Of a stretch of 64,000 nt of DNA, positions 22,801 to 34,518 are shown piece by piece. Where the stretch lies: assembly GCA_029891345.1 (NCBI GenBank), contig CM057009.1, positions 92,179,416 through 92,243,415 on the forward strand, read 5' to 3'. The translations under genes were made by a program, and so were the position numbers. The notes beneath the pieces are model-generated. The model was given only the letters and a program-made list of their open reading frames with translations, was not told the origin of the DNA and did not search any database. Each line of letters starts with the position of its first letter. Position 1 is the first letter of the stretch. This DNA is from Dryococelus australis (taxonomy: Eukaryota; Arthropoda; Insecta; Phasmatodea; Phasmatidae).

Positions 22801-25680
22801 ATTAATTCATATCTTTTATGTCTGTAGAGAATAAAAAAGGAAAACTTCGTTTTTCTTAAGTATATTTGATTAGGTGCATAGTTTCAAGCTACTGCCTACT
22901 ACGAAATTCAGAGTGTGCATAATGCTAGTGTGTGACATGCAATTTAGATCAGAAATAAACTTCTATAAATGAAAGTAAATTTCACGGGGATAGATTCCGT
23001 GGTATTCGATCTTTTGAGTACGATAGATACACACAAACGCACGCTACAGAAAGAAAGGACAGCCACTCTTGTTACCTTAGAGAGCAAGTGATGCTTTGTC
23101 GTGGCTGTACGTTATGATCGCAAGCTTAATTTATATCGATTCAGATTAAATGAGATTTTGAAGAGTATATACTTGTATGTATTCACACGTATGAACATTT
23201 CAGTATGCCAATAACGGTTTAGATGTATTTTCCTATCAGCTTGGTTATACAGCACTGGTGAAAAAAAAAAGCACCCGATGGCTACTGTCATTAAGATATC
23301 TGCTAGCCAGTTAAGTAGGCCTGACTGTTTATTCTCTAGATCCGTCCGCTACACGACAAATAATCTGAAGACCAACTACGTGTTTAAGCAGCTAGTGAAC
23401 ACACTACAATCAAGTCTCGTCTCCTTCGGCAGTTATGTTCGTAATCACGGACAACAACCCTGAATTGAATATTTAACTAATAGTGGGGGTTACATTTCAA
23501 GCTGTTGCTATATTTCGATTATAAACTTTAGTGAGACTCATGAAGTTCATAACACTTCAGTAAAAATGAGTAGCACTGGGCACAGGAAAAACGACAAAAA
23601 GTTATGCTAGCCAAATTAGTAATGTTGGATTTTCGCGGAAAATTCGGCTTATAATGAAAACGGAATATCAGCCTCATAATTATTATATTTATTTCTTATA
23701 GTTTAGCAAAGATATGCGGAATATCTAGCGTAACGTATTGTTTAAATCAAAATTTGTATGAAATGTTCCTGGAGAGGGCGTATCAGTTACTGAAGTATTA
23801 TGAGTTAGTATTAATTGTCAATGTGTGGGGTATTTACTAGACCTACAGGGGCGATTTTACTAATTACAGAGATAAGTTTTTACAATGACCTTACAGGAAT
23901 TATGCTCTGTCATGTGTTAAACTATGCGCCTTTGCTTTAATTATTTCATATCTTATCAAAATTTCGTTTACATACTAACGTATGTATAATAATTATTATT
24001 TTTTTGCTTTTTTCAATGTTTATTTTTCTTAACGTACATGAAATCCTACATGAGCTAATAATCTAACGGCCTTTATTTAAAAAATATACATTATTAAAAT
24101 TTTTAAACAGAAAGTGCAATGTAATACACCTTTAAAGTACATCTTACAAATTTAAGGCATTTTTAAAATAACGGCCTCGCGTCTGCACTGGCTATTCAGA
24201 ACGATACGGACATTCCCAAATTTGAATAGTTAATGTGTTTATTTCTTCTGTTTCGCATATTACTGAAGACGAGTCGTTAGCTAAAGTCCATTTTCGCGTT
24301 TTGTTGCCTTTTTACCGAACATTTTACACCTTACTCTATAGAAGTTACGTAGGATAAAAAATATGGATTTCGATAGATGAGACGACAAACGTAACAGGGA
24401 TGTTCATAGCTTATGTTGCTGTACAAATATTGCTACTAATAATGTAAGGGTATATCATTTGTTAACATACTAAGTGAACAACTACACAACTGAAAATTTG
24501 TTTGAAAGTGTTTGTCCCTCTTGTGGCCTAATGTATTCAAGCGTGCATATGTATGTATCATATCTGTGCCTTATTTGAAGCAAGTATTACTGAACTTTGG
24601 GCATTACTTATAACTTTAAAGTACACTGTAACGCTGTCGTAAAATAAGATGGCAAAAAAATCGATCTTCCTGAAATGGGGCTGATAGCCTTATATTCATT
24701 GCGAATATGACGTGTTTGAAAGGTCCCTCAAGAGTGCTAAAGTTCCAGGAAGTAGCGCCTGGAATTTCAAAACTCCATCAGCATGAGGTGGCGGAATCTA
24801 GATAGATACTTCTCAGCATTGCCACAAAATTATTGAAATATTCGACACACATCAGGGTAGAAAGTACGTCAGTTATAAATGCAAAATCATCGCTAGATCA
24901 GCTGCTTAAAAATCGCTCTTCCAAAGTATGCTATTATAAATATCTATAAACAGCAAACAGTTTAACATCTGGAATAATCAACTGAACATAACTTGCCGCT
25001 CGCTACTTATCCGAACATCAATGCGCGACCACTGTTTTAAACAAGAGTCAGTTTCGAAGATATTGAAAACGATAATTTGTGATTCAGACGTAAAATATGT
25101 TTACTGTTTTTCAACGCATATTGGATCATCCGCTGAATAAAAATTATATTTAATTTAGATTTTAAAAGTATTCAGATAACGTCAAATAAGGTCTACCATG
25201 AACGGTTATTCTATCTCAAGAGAGAGGCTACAATAAAAAAATTCATAGGGACATCAAATTAATGCATTTTGTGTGTTAAATGATGCCATTTAATATCCCA
25301 ATGGAGTTAATTCACCACTCTATGTCGTAATTACATTTATAAATGATGGGGGACACACTCAAACTCGAAGAGTCTTTCGAAAAAATTGTGATGTGCTAAT
25401 GTCATTGATGAAAGCAATTTCGGGTATTTGCTGCAGAGCTGGACAGTTAGGCCTATGTGCTCTTAGAAACTGTAATATCGAATAAGAAAAGCAACACGGT
25501 CGAAACAGATTTGTCTTCTTCAAAATGTTTTTCCCAATTTAATTCAAAGGGTTTCTGGGATTAGCTATTTTTACTATAAAACGATTTCGTTTACTTTAAA
25601 CAACTCAACAGGTAAGATTAAAAGGAAGCAAAGCTTAGGAGGGCGAGATTTCAGTTCTGATACAGACACAGAGCAGATAG
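16900..25680. other. 8.8-kb stretch with nothing recognised
   Basis: AT-rich intergenic or intronic DNA. Open frames are short and have no domain I recognise. The frame at 22002-22259 (minus) has some protein-like composition but no match I can name. A poly-A run lies at 23260-23270. Confidence 0.4.
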
Positions 25681-25689
25681 CACCCCACT

Positions 25690-26068
25690 GGTGGTGGTTG
25701 AAGGAACCACGTCGGCGTGGCTATACGTCCAGGAAATTCTGCAACTATGTGCGCTGCCCCTCCTGGTGCAGCTTGACAACCCTATTTTCAAGCAGGATAA
25801 TGCTCGGCCCCACACAGCACGGGTATGGTCTGCCTTCGTGATGTCAACTTACCTACTTGGCCATCAAGTTCCCAACACCTATCACCCATCGAGCATTATT
25901 GGGACCATATTAGAAGGCAACTTCGTCCTATGGCAGCTACGGCTAATTTAGAGGGCCATTCCCGCCAGCTGTGGCAAGACCTTCCTCAGAAGACCATCCA
26001 ACATTTGTATGCCTCCACGCCCGACCGTATCGCCACCTGTCTCCGTGCCATGAGTGGTCCAACATACT
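25690..26068 (+). pseudogene. Tc1-like transposase, C-terminal fragment
   Basis: The frame from 25691 contains FKQDNARPHTARVW, the second catalytic Asp block of Tc1 transposases. After a frameshift near 25830-25860 the frame ending 26068 reads VNLPTWPSSSQHLSPIEHYW, with the catalytic Glu. It continues TANLEGHSRQLWQDLPQ and ends SMSGPTY-like (AMSGPTY). The N-terminal two thirds are absent and no TIRs are seen. It differs from the Tc1 copy at 28327, so it is a separate family. Confidence 0.8.
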
Positions 26069-26278
26069 AAGTGAATCTTGCAAGTGCTGGTCCCCTGCAG
26101 TACATGCTTGATGTGTGAAATATTTTGTTGTTTTCTGTATACATGCTATCATGTCCTGTGCCTGTACCCACTTACGTGCCTCTGTAATTGCACCTTCAGG
26201 TTGATCAATTTTTTTTTTGCAAATGTGTGTAAATTAGAGTACATTTTACAAAACCTTATTGTGAAATGTGTAAAACTG

Positions 26279-26325
26279 ATGTTGAATTCAACAAGCAAAT
26301 GCTGTTGAATTCAACAAGCAAATTC
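26279..26325 (+). repeat. two-copy 24-bp direct repeat
   Basis: TGTTGAATTCAACAAGCAAA occurs twice in tandem. Each copy holds the palindrome TGTTGAATTCAACA. Confidence 0.7.
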
Positions 26326-26649
26326 TGTATACCTCAATGTTATTATAACTGAGCTACACTGAAAGAAAAATATTGTTGTAGGACCATAATTCTGTAGTCT
26401 TAACCTCCCAAGCCTGTTAAAATAGGAACAACAGTCTGTTTGGTTGTGACTACCCTACGAATATTGGTAAAGGCATATGGTAACACCAGCAGAAAATACT
26501 GTAAAATATCACTGCATCATAAATCAGTGACGTCATAACTTTCTACAGAATAGAATGTTGCGATTACAAACTAGTATGGCTGTGACTACACTCCAGTACA
26601 GCGTTCTCTACACTGCTGCTCTGATGCCGCTACAGAGCTTACTGTGCAT

Positions 26650-26935
26650 CCAGAAGTAACATATGGAAGTGCTAACAATCTGTTCTGTTGCCTTAACTGA
26701 GCATCATGGTAGACCCAGTAAAAGTGTATGGTAATCCTGACTATCTGCTCTGTTGCCTTCACTGAGCGGCATGGTAGCTCCAGAAAAAGGGTATGATAAT
26801 CCTAACAATTTGTTCTGTTGCCTTTACTGAGCAGTGTGGTGGCCCCAGCAGAACTGTAATTAAAGTAATTGTAACTATTTGCTCGGTTGTCTTTACTGAG
26901 CCGCATGATAGCCCTAACCATCTTCATGGTCTATT
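26650..26935 (+). repeat. 65-bp tandem repeat, four units
   Basis: TGTTCTGTTGCCTTTACTGA-like words start at 26681, 26746, 26811 and 26879 (spacing 65, 65, 68), each followed by GC-CATGGTAG and CCAG-AAAA. Related words (CTGTTGCAGTCACC, CTGTTGCTGTTACTA) recur near 27713 and 27930, so the repeat may belong to a larger element covering 26.35-28.0 kb. Confidence 0.65.
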
Positions 26936-28324
26936 GAATTTCCCTCTTCCGCTCATAGGATGCAGTGCTATCTGTATTCATTTTTTAGACCTTGAAAAAT
27001 TCCTTGTGGTAGCAGGTAGTCTCCAACTGCCGGACCTTGTGTTGAATGACGGACGCCTTATACAGCTCGGCTATTATATCAGTTATGATATTCAGCTTTT
27101 TAAATGAACTTGTCTCACATTGTTTAATTTTTTTAGAGCATTTCATGAAAAGTGTCTACAGACGAATCAAGACGTGACGAATTCACATATGAGTTAGCTT
27201 ATTTATTTAGTAAAATAAACTTTCCTTTCTATTATATATATTTATATTATACAACATTAGGTGACATCTGATATAAAATTGTTTTTAAGTGTAAGGTGTG
27301 TGTAAACAGGTTTTCCTTTCACATCATATAATTTGTAGTACCAATAAACATATGGCGTTAGTTATTTCATTTTTAAGCCCTGTTTGTGTAAGTGATATAC
27401 GTCATTTAAAAACAAGTAGGATATTCCAGTACCTTTGTTGATACTATTACATTTAACCCTTAACATGGCATTGTCTGTCAACTTACTAAAAGGTGTACAG
27501 AATTTTCGCAGATTGCCAATAGCCTCCACTAAATTAATATTACTTCACAATAGCAACATTTTTCCATTTATTTTCTGTAGTGCCAATCTTACTAGTTCTA
27601 TCAACTACAAAAAGGATTAGAGAGTACCTTCAACAGTCCACGACACTGTTATAGCTACCATAATTTTTCTGTAGACTTTTGAAAAAAAAACGAGGTGATT
27701 TTTACAGAACATTCTGTTGCAGTCACCAAACAGCACTGTAGGGTTTACAAGATCTTGTTTTACTATCGTAACAAAACTGTAATATTGTGTTCACAACCAT
27801 CTGTGCTATTCTACTACAGAAAACACTGTTCCTGCTACAGAAAACATGGTACCCATAACATAATAACTTTAACAATTATTAGATCGTTCTGCTAATAATT
27901 TGGATTGTAAAGTGTTAAAGAACATTCTGTTGCTGTTACTAATGGTTAGTTGTCGCTACCATAAAATGCCATTGCAGAACTGTTCCGTTAAATTATCTGT
28001 GCTGATTTCTTTTAGTTTACATTAAAAATTATTTATGTTTTGTAAAATAATATGCCGGAAATATACAATATTCCAGATATAAAGTAACAAAAAATATATG
28101 ACAGCTAGTTTCTAAAGAATTGTTCGTGACAAGTACAGAAATATTTTACTGAGTAATATTAAGTATTTCCATTTTAAATGATCCTAGCTCGAAAGTATTC
28201 TGGTGGAATGAATTATGATTTTAAATTAAAGATAGAACGCCATCGTAAATTTAACAATGAGTTTGGGTTCTTTATCTTGCAGCAGCTGGTGTCTAAGTTA
28301 TAGCACGAAGGGGATTACTATAAG
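26936..28324. other. AT-rich DNA with scattered relatives of the 65-bp repeat
   Basis: No gene recognised. The words ACATTCTGTTGCAGTCACC and ACACTGTTCCTGCTACAG between 27700 and 27990 resemble the array upstream. Confidence 0.35.
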
Positions 28325-28326
28325 TA

Positions 28327-29534
28327 CACTATCGACCAGAAAGTAATTGGGCACCCGCGAAGAAAGGTAATTCAGTACGTCAGTTGACTTGTGTGGCCGC
28401 CATACGCTGCAAGCTGGTGTAGAACCAGTTGACAAGGAGTTGGCACAAGGTACAGAGCTATCGGGTTTCGATAAGGGCGTGATTGTGGGCTGCTATCTCA
28501 GTGGGCTGTCTAGCCGGGCGATTGCACGGAAGGTAAACAGGCCTACATCAACGGTCGCACTCGTCCTGCGTAAGTGGAAGGTCGATGGGCATTGTGCCAA
28601 TGCTACACGTTCTGGGCGACCTCCAGTCTTGACCAACAGAAATCGCAGAACCCTGAAACTTGAAATTGTCAAATATAGGGCACAACCCATGGATACCCTC
28701 CGACAGGAGTTTCATGTAGCGACAGGAGTATCAGTTTCCATTGGAACATTACGTACAGAGGCCCACTGACTTGGATATTTTGGAAGTGCAGCTGCACGTA
28801 AGCTCCATATCGAGACAAGCAATAAAACTCTGCAACTCAGGTGGCGTTTGGACCGTCGTAACTGGACACTGGAGCAGTGGAAATCGGTTCTATGAAGTAA
28901 TGAGTAGTGGTTTACATTATTCCGGTCCGGTGGACGTGTATGATTGTGCTGTCTACCGGGAGAACGACTTCTGGCGGAGTGTATAGTGCCAACTAGGAAA
29001 TTCGGTGGTGGTGGCTTGATGGTGTGGGGCTGTTTCACGGCCTTCGGCGTAGGACCGCTGGTGTTCGTCCATGGTAGTATGAACACAGAGGCCTATTGTA
29101 ACATTCCGGATAATGAAATGCTCCCAACATTGCTGTGTTTTTACGGAATGGACCCGTGTTACTTCCAGGATGACAATGCCAGGTCCCCTGGTTCAAGGGC
29201 TATTATACAGTGATACGACGACAACAATGTTCATCGATTGGACTGGCCCGCCCAGATCCCCAACCTCAACCCTATAGAACATCTTTGGGACGAATTAGAT
29301 CGCCGGGTGAGGGCTTGTCAGGTGTGGCCAAAATCCATTGCTCAACTCATGGAATGGTTGCAAGAAGAATAGTGACAAATCCCCGTGGATGTCTTGCAAA
29401 CACTCTTAGAGAGCATGCCAGACAGGGTGGCTGCTGTTATAGCAGCAAGAGGTCGCCCTACGAGATTATAACGGGGTGACAACCACCGAGCAAACATTGT
29501 GGACAGGTGCCCAATTACTTTTTGGTCGATAGTG
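28327..29534 (+). mobile_element. Tc1 element, complete ends, inactive
   Basis: 29-bp TIRs lie at 28327-28355 and 29506-29534 and differ at one base; both begin CACTATCGACC and end GGGCACC. TA target sites flank the element (28325-28326 and 29535-29536). The 1,208-bp length fits a compact Tc1 element. It encloses one degraded transposase gene on the plus strand. Confidence 0.93.
28389..29371 (+). pseudogene. Tc1 transposase, frameshifted
   Basis: The first frame (28389-28769) holds the paired helix-turn-helix region: ELSGFDKGVIVGCYLSGLSS and RAIARKVNRPTSTVALVLRK, then a GRPPVLTNRNRR hook. After a shift near 28760 the next frame reads FGSAAARKLHI and WRLDRRNWTLEQWKSVL. At about 28890-28910 the usual WSDES block reads stop-S-N-E-stop, so the first catalytic Asp is Asn and two stops flank it. 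A later frame carries GGGGLMVWGCFTAFG and CYFQDDNARS with the second Asp. Another frame holds WPAQIPNLNPIEHLWDEL with the catalytic Glu, ending MEWLQEE. At least three frameshifts make it dead. Confidence 0.92.
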
Positions 29535-29701
29535 TATAAAACAATATCATGGTGTTTTCGGACAAACTGTCAACAAATGTGATAATGCATTGTTAATGCT
29601 CGCATATTGCGATCTTGTTAAATTATCTAAAAGTAGTATATTACCATATAGGGTGCGTGTCCCTAACTGTGGTAACTTTTGAAGTATTAGGTCCAACTAG
29701 G

Positions 29702-29705
29702 TAAG

Positions 29706-29743
<38 letters not shown>

Positions 29744-29748
29744 CTTAT
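29702..29748. repeat. TA microsatellite flanked by inverted TAAGTGAATAT
   Basis: TAAGTGAATAT (29702) and its inverse ATATTCACTTA (about 29738) enclose a (TA)n run, making a perfect hairpin. Confidence 0.8.
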
Positions 29749-29770
29749 AAAAAATATAATTCACTTATAA

Positions 29771-29903
<133 letters not shown>

Positions 29904-29909
29904 CACAGT

Positions 29910-31981
29910 ATATTTATACACAAATAATCCTGCTGATTGAAAGTTTCTTTAACTCTTTATTTGTGTGTACAGGAAGCAATAAATATTAGGACATTTCCTC
30001 CTCGCGGCATTTCTTAAACAAATTTGCATGTAAAATAGGACTGTATTAAAAATAATATTTTGACAGAAACAATTTTTTCAAAAAAGATACTAATGCAGTC
30101 AATTAGTTTATTCTTAATTGGAATAAATTGGAAAAATATATATAGAAAAACAAATATTTATATTTAGTAGAAAATTATTTATGGAAGTCATATAGGAAAT
30201 ACTGCTTCAATTATGTATAGATTTTCACACTATCATTCATGCTAGTTACAAAATATGAAACGTTAATTTAAAGATTACTCATAAATTCTGTTTAAGTAGC
30301 GACAAGCACGTCATGATTACGTTAAACTTTAGAGCCCACCCTGCCCTATCCTAGCAAATCGTACATTTGTTATTCATTCGATTTGTTACAATCAAATGTA
30401 ATATCTAAGTTATCGCTTACTCATGATTACCCAAAGTTTATTTTACTTACAATGTTGCCTAAATATCACAAACAATTGTTTAAGTTCCATTATTTAGATA
30501 ATGAGATCTCTGCACACCAGATAAATGATTTTTTACTAATATCCTACTAGGTATCAACAGCAGTGTAAACAAAAAAAAATAACAAATTTCTTGCATTTTG
30601 TTGATGGTAACGTATCATGTGTGATTTTTAACTCAGTGCTATCAAATTTGGAAATAAAGAGTCTCGTTACATGTTCCAAAAGACCCCAATGTCCAAAGTC
30701 ACCCTAGGGGACGGAAACTGTCCCTTCAGTATCTCAAGATTGTGTCATCATACAAATTATTGTAGTTTTAATAACCATCTGAGATTATTTTACTTTTTTC
30801 AATAACCAGTTTCAACGTCATGTATAATATCCCCTTCTCTTATTCGCAGAGTAGGTAACTTCCAATCTAGGTGGTCCCAGACTCAGTTGAAAACTCATTT
30901 ACTCAACCAAATGGAGTAATACTAGGCGTCTGACGATGATAAAACACACATTAAGCAATACTTTACATAAAAAACATAACAACGTGTTAAAGTTGCGTTC
31001 CTTCTTGGCTTTTATTCACAGCAAAGTGAACGGAATAAAATCTAACCCCAGAGATGTCTGACTTTAACATGCTGCGAATATTCCAATTCCATAGGCTATT
31101 AAATTTACGCGAAAGCTAACTACTGCAGTGTCTCTTTCAAAATATTTATAAGAGTGTAACGTATTAATAGAAGTGTGTAAAATTAAATTCAACTTGTGTT
31201 ATTCGCTGGAAGATATGAGCATTTTAGTTATACTCTGAATTTTTTTATATAAATTTATGCGACAAATTAACTTTTAAAATAATTATTTGTACTTAGTTTT
31301 ACCGACCAATTTCCCAAACGGAATAAAACACACACTTAACTATAAACAGTTCATGCATAAATAAGAAGGTCGATTGTTTAAACTACAAGTAAAACTGATG
31401 CCCGTTTCGTTATCACGTAAGCCTATTAAGTTTAGTTTCATCGCGTCATAATATTTAGTAGTCATACCCGTGTAAGCAATTGTAGACATTCAGAGTGATG
31501 GAAATCATGCGATGGTAAACTCAGCAAACGTCTACTAGTGAGTGGGTCTTAATTGCCACAGAACTGATATTGAGAGAACTAAGTGTGCGGAAACAGGTTG
31601 GCACAAAACATAAAGCGAAAGGACGTGCCTCTAGCTTGTTAGGAATTCATACGTTACAAATGTCCATTTATTTTTAATATTACCGCTCCCTTAATTCACA
31701 AGTTATTTGCTATATAATTCCTCATTTTCTTTGTATCTATTGCTTTGTCATTGTGCACTCGCTTATTTAGATTAGACATATGAAAATCGAACCAGGCAGG
31801 CCGAATTCAGCACATAAGAAAACCACTGGTTAGAATCCGTTCCAGAAATTTGGGTCACTTACCCGTAAAGTGAGCGTATGGTGAAATTAGCGAAATTCGT
31901 GCGGAAAAAGGAAGACGGGGATAATGGATTGATACTTGCCTATTCCTCCTGTGCTAATCAGAAGCCGATGTATAAGCCATG
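29910..31981. other. intergenic, nothing recognised
   Basis: AT-rich DNA without a recognisable gene or element. Confidence 0.4.
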
Positions 31982-32210
31982 TATAAGCGGTTCACGATTA
32001 ATTAAGCGCTTTCTAAAACAACCTTTGAGAAATATCACCGCTCCTACCTGCATGTATTTTAACGGGCACACTGAGTGACATGCACTCATTAAAGTTGGTA
32101 ACAATGGAAGGAAAGTAGTTCCACGTCTTCGCGTTAGATTTAAATTGTAAGGTTAACATTTGTGTATAGTCAAGTGTTTTCTTTTACTTTCTAATTGTTT
32201 TTAAGCATCT

Positions 32211-33214
32211 CACAGTAAATTCGAATGAGCGGAAAACCACTGAATCTGAATCGCAGTGAAATTCAACTTCTCGAATCAGTGAAAATGGCTCCACTTAGAA
32301 TCAGTAAAAAAATTTTCACTGATTGAATTAATGAAGTGAAACAATTTCACTTATTGAATAATTGACGGCAGACTACAATGGCGAATTAAATATTGTTTTT
32401 TGAATGTAGCCAAGTAATTAGTTACGCGAAATAATCATATTTACGGTATTTTAATATTTATATTACGCAATTTACCGTTATTTAAAAATTAAAAATAAAG
32501 TAAAAATTAGTAAAGGCGAAAGTGACCGGAATTGAACTCACACGCCTTTCCCATCCCGCGTAGGAGCCATTACCTTACCATCTGCGCTACCAACTTAAGT
32601 TAATAAGTATGAGGAAAATATATGTCATATTTTCTAACAATATAGATTTAAATTGTATGCCCTTACTTCTCGTTTTTTGGTTTAATTAGTACCGTTAGGA
32701 TTGTTAAAACGAATAGAAACGAATAGTACATATCAGTGCACTCTCTTCGCCACATTGTATGCAGTTTAGAACTTCTAGCAGAGCGAGGTCATGATTACAT
32801 AAAAACGAAATGAAAGACGTAAAAACGGAATGAAAAGCTGAATGCTAATTTACCTCGTAAAATGGTGTTCTGAAAGACGAAAAACATTTTAGAAAGTGTA
32901 ATGTATTGGTTTTATTAGTTTATTCGTTGTAATTTAACTTTATACACGTTGTTTAACGGCAGTTTTCAAACGTTTTTTGACAGCCATTTTTACACTTGGT
33001 TTAACTGATCCGTCAGTCAAAAAACAAACCACTGAAAAACAGTGGGAAAAAAAGATTGATGAATCAGTGGAAAATGTAACTGAATCAAAAAGTAAAAGAA
33101 TCGGGCATGTTTTCACTGATTCATCTGTTAAATTCGCTGAAGTGACTGTTGAATCAGTCAGGTACTGTTGACTGATTGAAACAGTGAAATTCTGACTGGT
33201 TCAAATGCAGAGTG
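32211..33214. mobile_element. CACTG-ended element with subterminal repeats, inserted in MITE D
   Basis: Left end CACAGTAAATTCGAATGAGC and inverted right end CACTCTGCATTTGAACCAGT are weak TIRs. Within 200 bases of each end the words AATCAGTGAAA and TTCACTGATT recur many times in both orientations. CAC ends plus subterminal repeats resemble CACTA/EnSpm-type elements, but no transposase is present. The assignment is inference from structure. The boundaries come from the surrounding MITE sequence. Confidence 0.5.
32520..32602 (-). other. tRNA-like sequence (SINE head or tRNA pseudogene)
   Basis: On the minus strand GTTGGTAGCGCAGATGG resembles an A box and GAGTTCAATTCC a B box, about 50 bases apart. 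The T stem does not pair well, so it is not a functional tRNA. Confidence 0.45.
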
Positions 33215-33344
33215 CTAAGTGTAAGAATTTACAACTTCGTATAACGTTTACTTTTCTAATGACTGACGCATGAAAAAAAAAGGGATGAGGTCCATGGCAA
33301 TGATAAGTTTACGGATGCCGGAAAAATACACAAGTAGATCTTAA

Positions 33345-33743
33345 AGAGTGGGACGGACTCCGCGTCCAAGGTCAAGAAGCGAGGGAGCGATACGGGCGAC
33401 ACTAACACGCACGCCTAGTGCCTCATCGCCCCTACGCGCAAGGCGTGCAGCGCTTACTCCGTAACGCTGTACTGTGCAAATTATATATGTAACATAGGGG
33501 TTTTATTACACGCGACAACAAGCTTAAAAAATGCGATATTCGACCATTTCCACGAATTTTTTCTCCAAGAATAAACTTCATACGACCAAAGTAAAAAAAA
33601 AAAAAAAGGGCATAGTTATATTTTTTTTAAATCATTGCTAATCTTGGCAAACAGTCGTATTTGCAGGAAATTTATTTACCGAGATACGCGTATTCGTGCA
33701 GACAACTATTTCGCAAAAAAAGGGGGAGGGGTCCATCCCACTC
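33345..33743. mobile_element. TTAA-target element Y
   Basis: It lies between TTAA at 33341-33344 and TTAA at 33744-33747. The left end AGAGTGGGACGGACTCC and inverted right end GAGTGGGATGGACCCC match at all but a few bases. TTAA targets are typical of piggyBac-type transposition. At 399 bp with no open frame it would be a MITE. Confidence 0.7.
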
Positions 33744-33747
33744 TTAA

Positions 33748-34189
33748 GGCCCCCCGCCTGCCTGGGCTGTTTTGCGTGTCTTGAGGCCGATAAGCTGGGC
33801 TACACCACTACGCATCAAGTGCGCCATCACCACTAAACGCAAGGCTCTGAAATAGCGTGCAGTGTTCTCGTCGTCCTTCGTGTGTCTGTGGGACTTACAA
33901 CGGCGACCCTATCTATTTCTTGGTTGAAATACCCCCAATTACTTCTGTGTGAATATAACGCGTGCATCTTGAGATACAGAGCTTTGAAAAAGCCCTTTTT
34001 AGCTATGCTGGAGTGCTCCAAAATGGCGTTTCTAATGTGCGTGACATCTTGGAAGTACCGACAGGCATAGTCTGAAACGTGCGTTTTTTTCGTAGACTAT
34101 CACATTGAACGCACGTTTAATAGTTTCGTTAAAAAAACTGGATTTCGAACATATTGAAACGTAGTTCGAGGGCCAGGCAGGCGGGTTAC
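33748..34189. mobile_element. TTAA-target element X
   Basis: It lies between TTAA at 33744-33747 (shared with Y) and TTAA at 34190-34193. Left end GGCCCCCCGCCTGCCTGGGC and inverted right end GTAACCCGCCTGCCTGGCCC share CCCGCCTGCCTGG. A related copy lies at 46785-47262. No coding frame. Confidence 0.72.
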
Positions 34190-34285
34190 TTAAGCAGGGC
34201 TTCAAAATTGCTAAGTTTACCGTGGACATAAACAATTATCGGTGTGTAAGGAGCCATATCGCCAAGTGTGTTGGTCAGCAGCCTA

Positions 34286-34518
34286 TAGGCTATTCACGGT
34301 AAAGTGAGCATGGTTTGAAAGCCCTCTCATTTGGTAGAAATGTCAATAAATATTTTATTTTAGCCTTAGACGTTAACTTCCGAGTACGATAGAATATGCA
34401 CACTGCGTATCGCTTAAATGGTAATATTTATTTAAAAGTGTGGCTCAAGAATAAAAAATGGCTGAAAGGAAAAAGTTACTAGCGCCTCAGAAGTGCACAC
34501 TCTACCGTGAACAGCATA
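34286..34518. mobile_element. TA-target MITE, copy E (internally deleted)
   Basis: Begins TAGGCTATTCACGGTAAAGT and ends, inverted, TATGCTGTTCACGGTAGAGT, with TA on both sides (34284-34285, 34519-34520). It is 233 bp, about half the full length, and sits about 50 bases from the end of copy D. Confidence 0.8.

Larger units (their letters stand above)
31984..34236. mobile_element. TA-target MITE, copy D, split into three pieces by insertions
   Basis: Piece 1 (31984-32210) begins TAAGCGGTTCACGATTAATT after TA. It follows copy A through GGCACACTGAGTGACAT and GAAAGTAGTTCCA. Piece 2 (33215-33344) resumes at AAGTGTAAGAATTTAC and runs through GACTGACGCATGAA to AAGTAGATCTTAA. Piece 3 (34190-34236) is the last part, TTAAGCAGGGCTTCAAAATT then GTTTACCGTGGACATAAAC, a decayed right TIR. 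Joined, the pieces have the order and length of the intact copies (about 405 bp). Confidence 0.75.

Noticed and set aside
26351..28018. Possible large element with CACTGAAAGAAA-like ends
   Set aside because: The end match is only about ten bases of A-rich sequence; the inner 65-bp repeat alone is well supported.
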